From NCBI GenBank assembly GCA_016928975.1, contig JAFGJR010000282.1, positions 1 through 6,151 of the forward strand: a stretch of 6,151 bases of DNA. Direction: 5' to 3'. Positions 1 to 6,029 of the stretch are shown piece after piece (positions within the stretch are counted from its first letter, which is position 1; every line of letters starts with the position of its first letter). The DNA is from Sedimentisphaerales bacterium. Its GTDB lineage: Bacteria; Planctomycetota; Phycisphaerae; Sedimentisphaerales; SG8-4. Both the position numbers and the translations under genes were made by a program. The notes under the pieces were generated by a model. The model saw only the letters and a program-made list of their open reading frames with translations. It made no database searches and was not told the origin of the DNA.

Positions 1-653
1 GGCATGGCCTGGGCCACTTCGCGGTCGATCTCCATGCGGCTGCGGGCGTGCTTGTACTTCAGCATCGCCTTGGCCGCATACGGCCGCGGCTCCTGGAACG
101 TATCGGTCACGGTCAGCAGGACCGGCAACTTGCACTCGACCACCTCGTAACCGTTGCCGATGTTCCGCCGGGCGACCATCTCGCGACCGTTCAGGGCCAC
201 GATTTCTTCCAGGTAGGTAATCTGCGGCAGGCCAAGCTTCTCGGCACACTGCGGCCCCACCTGGGCCGTATCGCCGTCAATGGCTTGGCGACCGCAAAAG
301 ACCATGTCGTACTTGCCCACGGTCCGGACGGCACAGGCCAGAATGTAGCTGGTGGCCAGCGTGTCGCTGGCGGCCGCGCGGCGGTCGGTCAGCAGGACGA
401 CCCGGTCGGCCCCCATGTACAGGGCGTCGCGGAGCACCTCACAGGCCGGCGGCGGACCCATAGTGATGGCCGTAACCGTGCCGCCATGCCGCTGCTTGAC
501 CTCCAGGGCGGCTTCCAGGGCGAACAGGTCCTCGGGGTTGAAAATCGCCGGCAGGGCCGATCGGTTGACCGTTCCGTCGTCGTTCATGGCCTTGCCGGTC
601 ACCCGGGCCGTATCCGGCACCTGCTTGATCAGAACTACCGAGTCAAACGACAT
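1..653 (-). CDS. etfB: Electron transfer flavoprotein beta subunit (EtfB/FixA family), C-terminus cut by window edge
   Basis: This is the beta subunit of the cytoplasmic ETF heterodimer, which passes electrons between acyl-CoA dehydrogenases or similar flavoenzymes and the quinone pool or ferredoxin. 217 residues are visible of a family usually about 250-290 long. Family landmarks are KQVPD (res 10-14), NPEDLFALEAALEVK (39-53), SDTLATSYIL (96-105), the nucleotide/FAD loop GRQAIDGDTAQVGP (121-134), and VECKLPVLLTV followed by EPR (172-190), which matches the C-terminal ETF-beta signature. The ATG at 653 follows AAGGAGG with a 5-nt gap. The loop has DGDTAQVGP rather than the DDDxNQTG type of human ETF, which points to the bifurcating group (inference from family knowledge). 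An etfA would be expected just beyond the left edge, but this cannot be seen. Codons are strongly G/C-ending, as in the sulfatase. Confidence 0.93.
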   Translation of the reverse strand, partial: MSFDSVVLIKQVPDTARVTGKAMNDDGTVNRSALPAIFNPEDLFALEAALEVKQRHGGTVTAITMGPPPACEVLRDALYMGADRVVLLTDRRAAASDTLATSYILACAVRTVGKYDMVFCGRQAIDGDTAQVGPQCAEKLGLPQITYLEEIVALNGREMVARRNIGNGYEVVECKLPVLLTVTDTFQEPRPYAAKAMLKYKHARSRMEIDREVAQAM

Positions 654-658
654 CGGCG

Positions 659-665
659 CCTCCTT
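659..665 (-). promoter_or_regulatory. Ribosome binding site of etfB
   Basis: AAGGAGG on the minus strand lies 5 nt before the ATG at 653. It is a near-complete anti-SD match and fixes the start. Confidence 0.8.
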
Positions 666-726
666 CTGAGGGGCAATGGGCGGTCCATGCACAGCAGATC
701 AACGCACATCCCCCGGTCTACCTTCC

Positions 727-767
727 AAAAAGCGGACCCAGGGACTCTAATCAGGGCCCAGGTCCGC
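727..767 (-). terminator. Intrinsic terminator (or leader attenuator) upstream of etfB
   Basis: Read on the minus strand, GCGGACC (767-761) pairs perfectly with GGTCCGC (738-732). The stem can extend inward through wobble pairs and GGG/CCC, with an AT-containing loop, and is followed at once by TTTTT (731-727). That is the standard Rho-independent layout and works only on the minus strand. It lies about 200 nt after the stop of the upstream gene (969) and about 75 nt before the etfB start. It may therefore end the three-gene transcript, or attenuate an etfB transcript that starts further upstream. Confidence 0.6.
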
Positions 768-781
768 CGGTGAAGTCTGGT

Positions 782-810
782 AGAGTAGTTGCCCTCGCAA
801 AAACCGTCAA
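782..810 (-). promoter_or_regulatory. Candidate sigma70-type promoter upstream of etfB
   Basis: The minus strand has TTGACG (810-805; five of six -35 consensus bases), a 17-nt spacer, then TACTCT (787-782; three of six -10 bases). Spacing is ideal but the -10 is weak. A transcript from here would start near 775 and run straight into the terminator hairpin at 767-727. Either that is attenuation or this promoter call is wrong. Confidence 0.3.
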
Positions 811-949
811 GGTAAAAATGGCATCAGACATCGGGGGCCGGAGAACATGGTCATGCTTCCGGAGTTCAACAGGGATACTGGCTATGAGAGGGCTTGCGGA
901 TCCCACTGCGGTTCGGCAGAAAACAGTAACAGGCACCGGTAACGCAAAT

Positions 950-964
950 GCCTTTGCTCAAGGC
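950..964 (-). repeat. Small inverted repeat after the three-gene unit
   Basis: GCCTT (950-954) and AAGGC (960-964) form a 5-bp stem with a 5-nt loop, a few nt after the stop codon at 971-969. The next minus-strand bases are ATTTG rather than a clean T-run, so it is at best a weak terminator. Confidence 0.25.
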
Positions 965-968
965 CCAA

Positions 969-2279
969 CTAGGCCGCGTTCCGTTTCGGGCGACATCGGC
1001 CGTACACTATGCCGGACAGCATCAACGCCAAGCCAATAACAATGAGGACGACAATGGCCCACCCACGAGAAGTGCCTGGGCCAAGAAGCGGCCGCTCCTG
1101 CAGTGCGACCAGTGGGGCCGCCTCCCCGGGCGTCGAGACATTCTGAGACTGGGTGCGTTGAGACTCTGCGGGCTTGGCCAAATCTAGAGGCTCCTCACCC
1201 AATGTCTCAATCGCGGCGATGACTGCCATTTCGTCGGTCGCTAATACATCTGCGAACTCCGTCACGAAGCGGCGTTTGGCCTGCAATGCTTCAACATTTG
1301 GAATGAGCTGTTCGGTAACGTATTTGGCCTTATTCAGGACGGACGCCTGTCGCTGCTGAAGCCACGGGGCCCCTTCACTGAATCTGTTACCGATATCTTC
1401 AAGAAGAGCCGCCAGTTCGGGCAGAATGTCCTTCGTAGTCGCCTCGGATATGTCAAGATAGAGGCGACGAGCAAGCACTTCCGCCGACATCTGAATTGCT
1501 TTCTCGGCCGCATTGGCCATGTTCAGTCTGTCTAGGTCGGAGGCAGTCGCCCCTGAATTCAGAGAGGCCTTCATCTTAGGCAACCACACACTCTTCATGA
1601 ACTCAACCGCTGCAAGACTACGCTGGCGCTCGATCTCAAAGGGTTGCCCTGTCATTCGCATTTCCATCGTGATTGGCTCGTGGACCCAGTCAGCAACGTA
1701 CTTGGCGGCGTGAAGTGAGAAGCCACCGAATGCCGGCGTCGAAGTCTCATCGATCTTCTGAAACTGGGCGATACCTTCCTCCACCTTGCCCTCTCTGAAT
1801 GCTATCAGCGAGCTGTACCCCAAGTGCAGCCCCGCCTCCCTGCGATTCGGCGCCTGCTGAACAAGCTCGGCCAGGGCGGCGATCGCCTCATCACCCGAAC
1901 TCCTCCCCGCTTGCCAGTCAAGTGCCACCAGCATCCGGCGCGATTGCTGAATGGCCGGAGAGGTATTCCCCCTCCTAGCATTCTGGAGAATGGTTGAGAT
2001 GTCATTGCGAATACGCTGGTACGTCTGCTCGTCCATGGTCTGATACCCGTCACCATTTCCGAGACGCAGTCGGGCAAGCTCGTTTCTGAGTCGAAGCAGC
2101 GGGCTCATGGCCTCTAACAGGGACTCGTCGGCGACTCCGACCATATCGCCAGGAAAAGGAAAATCGTACCGAACGGAATCTGTCTCGCCTCCCCGAACAA
2201 CACAACCGAATACAGTCAGTAGAAGTGCCCCTGCCACCAGCGGGTGCATGCAAGGCAGACGTCGTTGAGTAGTTTGCAT
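969..2279 (-). CDS. Unrecognised envelope protein with signal sequence and C-terminal membrane anchor
   Basis: 436 residues; I do not recognise the family. Residues 11-25 are a hydrophobic signal core after an RR-containing start, ending in TVFGC (22-26). This could be a loose lipobox with C26 as the lipid-bearing residue, or an ordinary signal peptide. Residues 50-365 look mostly helical. A segment around 131-177 (DEAIAALAELVQQAP, then EGKVEEGIAQFQKID) resembles a tetratricopeptide-type helix pair, a weak match by eye. Residues 366-405 are a Ser/Pro/Gln-rich linker, 406-427 a strongly hydrophobic helix, and the end is basic (RCRPKRNAA). The body is thus probably extracytoplasmic with a C-terminal anchor. 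The start at 2279 is preferred over one at 2303 because AAGGAGG sits 7 nt before it. It is the last gene of a three-gene unit, after a long hairpin. Confidence 0.8.
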   Translation of the reverse strand: MQTTQRRLPCMHPLVAGALLLTVFGCVVRGGETDSVRYDFPFPGDMVGVADESLLEAMSPLLRLRNELARLRLGNGDGYQTMDEQTYQRIRNDISTILQNARRGNTSPAIQQSRRMLVALDWQAGRSSGDEAIAALAELVQQAPNRREAGLHLGYSSLIAFREGKVEEGIAQFQKIDETSTPAFGGFSLHAAKYVADWVHEPITMEMRMTGQPFEIERQRSLAAVEFMKSVWLPKMKASLNSGATASDLDRLNMANAAEKAIQMSAEVLARRLYLDISEATTKDILPELAALLEDIGNRFSEGAPWLQQRQASVLNKAKYVTEQLIPNVEALQAKRRFVTEFADVLATDEMAVIAAIETLGEEPLDLAKPAESQRTQSQNVSTPGEAAPLVALQERPLLGPGTSRGWAIVVLIVIGLALMLSGIVYGRCRPKRNAA

Positions 2280-2286
2280 ATCAGCG

Positions 2287-2293
2287 CCTCCTT
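2287..2293 (-). promoter_or_regulatory. Ribosome binding site that decides the start at 2279
   Basis: AAGGAGG on the minus strand is 7 nt before ATG 2279. An upstream in-frame ATG at 2303 would place this site inside the gene and has no comparable site of its own. Confidence 0.8.
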
Positions 2294-2321
2294 GGAAGCA
2301 CATGTCTCCGCGCTTTTACAG

Positions 2322-2371
2322 TGAGGGCCGTGCGCCGCTGCCAACGAGGAACTGCGGCACACGGCCCCTCA
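2322..2371 (-). repeat. Long intercistronic hairpin between second and third genes
   Basis: Arms at 2322-2338 and 2354-2371 pair over about 17 bp, with one bulged base and one G-T pair, around a 15-nt loop (2339-2353). The stem is GC-rich. On the minus strand it starts 12 nt after the stop codon of the secreted-protein gene and ends about 28 nt before the next ribosome binding site. No T-run follows on either strand, so it is not a standard intrinsic terminator. It could protect the upstream mRNA end, act with Rho, or reduce expression of the last gene. Confidence 0.75.
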
Positions 2372-2382
2372 GAGACTGCACG

Positions 2383-3336
2383 TCAGCTCTTCGTGATAGT
2401 ATACGAACCGCTCACCAGCGACCCGTTGTCTTGAATCGCCAGGATCCCCGCCTGAGTTGCCGCCGTGCGAACTCGAGGCATTCGATTCGTGCCCTGTATG
2501 GCTATGCCGTCTTCCCATTCAGGAATTGATGAGGGGGAATCGCCTTCACCACACGTCCAGTGCCTGTAGTTCACCGGCTGGTGGATTCGCGTTTGATAAT
2601 AGAAGACACCACAGTGCTTGCCAAGATCGGCCTGGACAAAGTCTCGCGAAGTCTGCGTGCTGCTGGTCTCTGTGTAGCTTTCCTCGAGTTGAAAGCCTAC
2701 TGCCGCCTCAACACTCACCTCCAATTCCACTCCTGTTTTCAGTGTCATATTCTCCTGAAGGGAAAGCGTCGACGACTGACTCAACGTGAAGGTGTACGCA
2801 CCTGCGTCAACATCGTCCTGAAGGATTTCGAAAGGACCATACTTCAGAATCCATATCTCTTCGACAGTGGCTGCGCCGTCTGTTTCTGTCTGGTACTCAT
2901 TGTACACATTGCAGTCAAAATGCGCTGAGAATTTATTGGCCCCTGGAACGCAATCCTCATTCTCGTCCTCAACTGCCCCATAGCTCCACATGTCCGCACT
3001 GTAGAGCGCAGGGCTATTGTGATTTTGGCCGGCATTCTCATTGAGCCCAACGTTCTCTTGATGAGTCTCCGTCCCGTCCGCACAAGACTCGCTCGCAGGA
3101 TTCGTATGTGTTGAACTGAAGTACCAAGTAGCGTCCCCTGAACCAGTGCACTCGTCACAATTGAGCGGCATCTGCGTGAATGTCACCTGCCACCCTATGG
3201 TGCAGTCTTCTTTTGAATGAAGAAGCGTGGCCTCCGCATCGCCAGGAAATGCGAAGCCAACAGCAATCATAGCAGTGGCGAGAAGCATGACCACCCGGAA
3301 GGACTTGCTTGCCGAACATGATGCATTACTTTTCAT
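2383..3336 (-). CDS. Secreted cysteine-rich protein, possibly aerolysin/ETX-MTX2-like pore former
   Basis: 317 residues; I cannot name the family. Residues 1-36 form a signal peptide: a basic start, a hydrophobic core at about 14-30, and a likely cut after AEA (34-36). The mature part has exactly eight cysteines (45, 60, 63, 85, 129, 142, 242, 262), enough for four disulfides, which fits an extracytoplasmic protein. Residues 178-235 are rich in Ser/Thr and alternate polar and hydrophobic residues (AYTFTLSQSSTLSLQ, then VELEVSVEAAVGFQL, then SYTETSSTQTS). In aerolysin and ETX/MTX2 toxins such a stretch forms the stalk and membrane-inserting beta hairpin. The resemblance is by eye only; a structural or adhesive beta protein is equally possible. 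The start ATG overlaps the preceding gene by 11 nt and has AAGGAGG 6 nt upstream, so the two are probably co-translated. Confidence 0.82.
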   Translation of the reverse strand: MKSNASCSASKSFRVVMLLATAMIAVGFAFPGDAEATLLHSKEDCTIGWQVTFTQMPLNCDECTGSGDATWYFSSTHTNPASESCADGTETHQENVGLNENAGQNHNSPALYSADMWSYGAVEDENEDCVPGANKFSAHFDCNVYNEYQTETDGAATVEEIWILKYGPFEILQDDVDAGAYTFTLSQSSTLSLQENMTLKTGVELEVSVEAAVGFQLEESYTETSSTQTSRDFVQADLGKHCGVFYYQTRIHQPVNYRHWTCGEGDSPSSIPEWEDGIAIQGTNRMPRVRTAATQAGILAIQDNGSLVSGSYTITKS

Positions 3337-4075
3337 TTTCTTCCTCCTTGACTAAGGGCACCAGCAAGAATGTCTTCTCGGCTCCCACAGTGAGCCGGAG
3401 AACCACCAATGTGCCACCGCTCTCATCGAATGCTTCTGCCGGGAGGTGCAGTCTCACGTGATTATCGCCCCTCCTCTCACAGACAACCTCTTCGCCGCTG
3501 TCACTCGCGGCCCCCTCAATACTGTCGATTACCATGGCATCAGATGTGGCTACCACCTGTAGGTCGGCAACATAGCGACCATCACGATCCTTCGACCTGT
3601 GAGCTGTTGCTCCCTGCGGCATAACCCTGAACCTATCCACGACTGCCACCGTGCCGGTGATCTGCTGGCTGGCCACTCTCCCGCCTTCTGTCGAAGCCAA
3701 CAGAAGCACATCCTGCGTCAAGCGATCTTGCTGGCTCTCTGGTCGAAGGTATGCTTTGGCCAGAATCGCCAAGGGAACGGCCTCACCGGAACCAACCGTA
3801 CGTCCTGACAGAAGCCCCTTGAAGCATCCGCATCGACTGCGAGCCGTTAGTTGGATCGGAACACTGCTGACGTTCCGTACAATGACACGGCTAAACGCAA
3901 TGCCGTCGTTATCCATAGTGCCCAAATCAAGGAAGCTGCGGTCCACTGCGAACAATGCATTCCTGGCAGCAGAACGGTCTGCAACCACTGTGTTTGCCAA
4001 CCTGGGATACCCGAAGGCAAGCCAACCCGCCGCAAGGAACATGAGCAGCCCAAAGAGAACGATGATCCTGGACAC
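3326..4075 (-). CDS. Membrane-anchored DUF1573-like protein
   Basis: 249 residues. Residues 4-21 are a hydrophobic signal or signal-anchor segment, so the rest should be extracytoplasmic. Residues 47-105 match the DUF1573 pattern as I know it: FLDLGTMDNDG, then VIVRNVSSVPIQL, then SRCGC (80-84), then GSGEAVPL, i.e. a small immunoglobulin-like beta domain with a paired-cysteine CGC motif. This domain is widespread and often multicopy in Planctomycetota and Bacteroidota; its biochemical role is not established. Residues about 140-245 look like a second beta-rich domain. The start is GTG at 4075, with AGGAG 7 nt upstream. It is the first gene of the three-gene unit and overlaps the secreted cysteine-rich protein gene by 11 nt, so a shared envelope role is likely but unproven. 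Confidence 0.82.
   Translation of the reverse strand: MSRIIVLFGLLMFLAAGWLAFGYPRLANTVVADRSAARNALFAVDRSFLDLGTMDNDGIAFSRVIVRNVSSVPIQLTARSRCGCFKGLLSGRTVGSGEAVPLAILAKAYLRPESQQDRLTQDVLLLASTEGGRVASQQITGTVAVVDRFRVMPQGATAHRSKDRDGRYVADLQVVATSDAMVIDSIEGAASDSGEEVVCERRGDNHVRLHLPAEAFDESGGTLVVLRLTVGAEKTFLLVPLVKEEENEK
3343..3349 (-). promoter_or_regulatory. Ribosome binding site inside the end of the upstream gene
   Basis: AAGGAGG is 6 nt before ATG 3336 and lies in the last codons of the DUF1573-like gene, which ends at 3326. This placement supports translational coupling and explains the KEEENEK tail encoded there. Confidence 0.8.
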
Positions 4076-4082
4076 AAAAACA

Positions 4083-4087
4083 CTCCT
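4083..4087 (-). promoter_or_regulatory. Ribosome binding site supporting the GTG start at 4075
   Basis: AGGAG on the minus strand with a 7-nt gap to GTG 4075. There is no competing ATG just downstream before the hydrophobic segment. Confidence 0.65.
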
Positions 4088-4224
4088 ATGTGCGGCGATT
4101 CACTCCGCATCCCCAAAACATGAAGCGCGGTCGATGCGGGGTTGGCCTCCCTCAGGATCGAACCTCAACGCCAATCTTCGCCCATCGGCTGACTTTGACG
4201 ATGATCGCCCACACCTGACATCTA

Positions 4225-4255
4225 AGGTTACCCCCCCCCCAATCGCACAAGTCAA
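4225..4255 (-). promoter_or_regulatory. Candidate promoter of the three-gene unit with poly-G in its spacer
   Basis: The minus strand has TTGACT (4255-4250; five of six -35 bases) and TAACCT (4230-4225; weak -10), separated by 19 nt. Ten consecutive G (4240-4231) lie inside the spacer. An AT-rich stretch just upstream (4256-4290) could act as an UP element. Nineteen nt is longer than the usual 16-18, so loss of one to three G would bring spacing to the optimum. Confidence 0.4.
4231..4240. repeat. Homopolymer run of ten C (G on minus strand)
   Basis: Ten C in a row on the plus strand, in non-coding sequence. Runs of this length are prone to slippage in replication and also to sequencing error. 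Confidence 0.95.
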
Positions 4256-4566
4256 GAAAAAACTTTATCTTGTTATTGTGATTTAGTGTTAGGACTACGT
4301 ATGACTTGCACAGCCTGTTCTCCGCTGCCACTTGATTTACTTTGGTCACACGCCGTGGCTGAGCGAAGAGTTGTCTCCGTTCCTCAACCTCGCATTCTGC
4401 CCGGCCTGGCTTTTCTGTTGGCCTCCGGCTTCAACGAAAACTATCATGCTGCACGGGGTTTGACGTCCTATGGATGGCGCGCCGCAGGACGGCACGGGAT
4501 AGCGCATGTAGCGCGGCCGCCCTCGGCCGGGACGAATCCCAGGAGAGTTGCCGCAAAGCTGGTGTC

Positions 4567-4573
4567 AGGAGAA
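4567..4573 (+). promoter_or_regulatory. Ribosome binding site supporting the sulfatase start at 4580
   Basis: AGGAGAA is centred about 10 nt before ATG 4580. Codon quality and family similarity begin right after this ATG, which favours it over the in-frame upstream GTG (4286) or ATG (4301). Confidence 0.65.
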
Positions 4574-4579
4574 CGACGG

Positions 4580-5977
4580 ATGGGTGCCAAGGCGAAGCAA
4601 CCGAACTTCGTGCTGATCAATTGCGACGATCTGGGCTACGGCGATCTGGCCTGTTACGGGTCGCCCTACAACCGTACTCCGGCCCTGGACCGCATGGCCG
4701 CCGAGGGCGTGCGGCTGACGGACTTCTACATGGCCTCGCCCGTCTGCTCGCCGTCGCGCGGAGCGATGATGACCGGCTGCTACCCGCCGCGCATCAGCTT
4801 TGACGTCTTCGAGCCCGTCACGCGGCCCGGCGTGCCCAAGGCCGTCAACTCCTGGGTCCTGTTCCCCGGTTCGCCCGGCGGCCTGCACCCCGACGAAATC
4901 ACCGTCGCGCGGCTCCTGAAGGACCAGGGCTACGCCACCTGCCACATCGGCAAGTGGCACTGCGGCGACCAGCCGGAGTTCCTGCCCACGCGACACGGTT
5001 TCGACTACTACTTCGGCCTGCCCTACAGCAACGACATGGGCATCCAGCCGCCGCACCCCGACCGGCCTCCCCTGCCCCTGATGGAGAACGAGGAGCCGAT
5101 CGAGCTGCAGCCCGACCAGCGGTCGCTGACGATCCGCTACGTGGAGCACAGCGTGCGCTTCATCCGCCAGAACCGCGAGCGACCGTTCTTCCTCTACCTG
5201 GCCCACATGCACGTCCACCTGCCGCACTACCCGCCGGAGATCTTCCTGCGGCGAAGCGCGAACGGCCCTTACGGCGGCGCGGTCGAATGCATCGATTGGT
5301 CGGTCTCAGTGATCCTGCACGAGTTGCGGCGACTGGGTCTGGACGAGAACACGCTGGTGGTCTTCACCAGCGACAACGGCAGCCGCGGCGATCGCGGCGG
5401 CAGCAACCGCCCACTGCGCGGCATCAAGGGCACGACGTGGGAAGGCGGCCAGCGCGTGCCGTGCATCGCCTGGTGGCCCGGCCGCATTCCCGCCGGCACC
5501 GAGAGCGGCGAGGTGGTTACGGCCATGGACTTCCTGCCGACCTTCGCCAACCTGGCCGGGACCAAGGCGCCCGACGACCGGACGATCGACGGCAAGGACA
5601 TCCTCGGCGTGCTGACCGGCCGTGAGAAGTCGCCGCACGAGGCCTTCTTCTACTACCAGGCCAACCGCCTGAACGCCGTCCGCAGCGGACCGTGGAAGCT
5701 GCACGTCGGCGTGGACGGTCGCCCGACGTGCGAACTCTACAACCTGGAGAACGACATCGGCGAGAAGCAGAACGTGGCCGACCAGCACCCCGACGTAGTC
5801 GCGCGGCTGCAGAAGCTGATCGCCGCCTGCCGCGAGGACATGGGCGACGCGATGACCGGCGTCAAGGGCAAGAACCGCCGCCCCGCCGGCCACGTGGACA
5901 ACGCCAAGCCCCTGGCCGAACAGGACCCGACGCACCCATACATCATCGCCATGTACGATCTGCCGGACGTGGGGTAG
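4580..5977 (+). CDS. Formylglycine-dependent sulfatase (type I, arylsulfatase A-like)
   Basis: It hydrolyses sulfate esters, probably from sulfated glycans or aryl sulfates; the exact substrate cannot be read from the sequence. 465 residues, normal for the family. All expected active-site residues are present: metal-binding D16 and D17 (NCDDLGYGD), C56 in CSPSRGAMMTG (the Cys is converted to formylglycine), R60, K125 and H127 (GKWHCG), H211/H213 (AHMHVHLPH), D265 and N266 (FTSDNG), and K283 (GIKGTTWEGG). A usual C-terminal subdomain follows, with GPWKLHV and ELYNLENDIGEKQNVADQHP. The motif order most resembles human arylsulfatase A/GALNS types. Being the Cys type, it needs a maturation enzyme, none of which is in the window. 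No signal peptide is visible at this start, unusual because most such sulfatases are exported. It is transcribed away from the three-gene unit. Confidence 0.93.
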   Translation: MGAKAKQPNFVLINCDDLGYGDLACYGSPYNRTPALDRMAAEGVRLTDFYMASPVCSPSRGAMMTGCYPPRISFDVFEPVTRPGVPKAVNSWVLFPGSPGGLHPDEITVARLLKDQGYATCHIGKWHCGDQPEFLPTRHGFDYYFGLPYSNDMGIQPPHPDRPPLPLMENEEPIELQPDQRSLTIRYVEHSVRFIRQNRERPFFLYLAHMHVHLPHYPPEIFLRRSANGPYGGAVECIDWSVSVILHELRRLGLDENTLVVFTSDNGSRGDRGGSNRPLRGIKGTTWEGGQRVPCIAWWPGRIPAGTESGEVVTAMDFLPTFANLAGTKAPDDRTIDGKDILGVLTGREKSPHEAFFYYQANRLNAVRSGPWKLHVGVDGRPTCELYNLENDIGEKQNVADQHPDVVARLQKLIAACREDMGDAMTGVKGKNRRPAGHVDNAKPLAEQDPTHPYIIAMYDLPDVG

Positions 5978-6029
5978 AGGGATTGTGACTGCGTTCACCT
6001 AGCCGTGCTGCCGGCGTCTTACCAGCCAT

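Larger units (their letters stand above)
654..968. other. Intergenic region between the three-gene unit and etfB
   Basis: This is 315 bases with no convincing gene. Short open frames exist on both strands, but none has a good ribosome binding site or recognisable protein sequence. It contains the etfB ribosome binding site, an intrinsic terminator (727-767), a possible sigma70-type promoter (782-810) and a weak small hairpin (950-964) just after the stop codon of the gene ending at 969. Confidence 0.7.
4076..4579. other. Divergent control region between the three-gene unit and the sulfatase
   Basis: About 500 bases separate the two divergent start codons. It holds the candidate minus promoter with a ten-base G/C homopolymer (4225-4255), an AT-rich patch (4256-4290) unlike the surrounding sequence, and 290 nt before the sulfatase that are open in the sulfatase frame but read like non-conserved sequence. 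I see no clear sigma70 promoter for the sulfatase and no RNA gene. Confidence 0.6.

Noticed and set aside
673..687. Sigma54-like GG-N10-GC element on the minus strand before etfB
   Set aside because: The predicted start would fall inside the etfB ribosome binding site, and the -24 box matches poorly.
48..773. Long plus-strand frame opposite etfB
   Set aside because: It is the reverse-strand shadow of a GC-rich gene whose minus-strand product is clearly ETF beta.
770..1039. Plus-strand 89-codon frame over the intergenic region and the end of the anchored-protein gene
   Set aside because: It overlaps the real minus-strand gene and has no ribosome binding site or recognisable sequence.
4140..4175. 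Minus-strand GGTTCGATCC resembling a tRNA T-arm
   Set aside because: The flanking bases do not form a 5-bp T-stem, and no acceptor, D or anticodon arms can be built around it.
4152..4349. 65-codon minus-strand frame crossing the poly-G tract
   Set aside because: It has no good ribosome binding site, reads through the AT-rich control patch and the homopolymer, and has no recognisable protein pattern.
4460..4488. TTGACG on the plus strand as a -35 for the sulfatase
   Set aside because: At 17-nt spacing the -10 position is GC-rich (CGCAGG), with no match to TATAAT.
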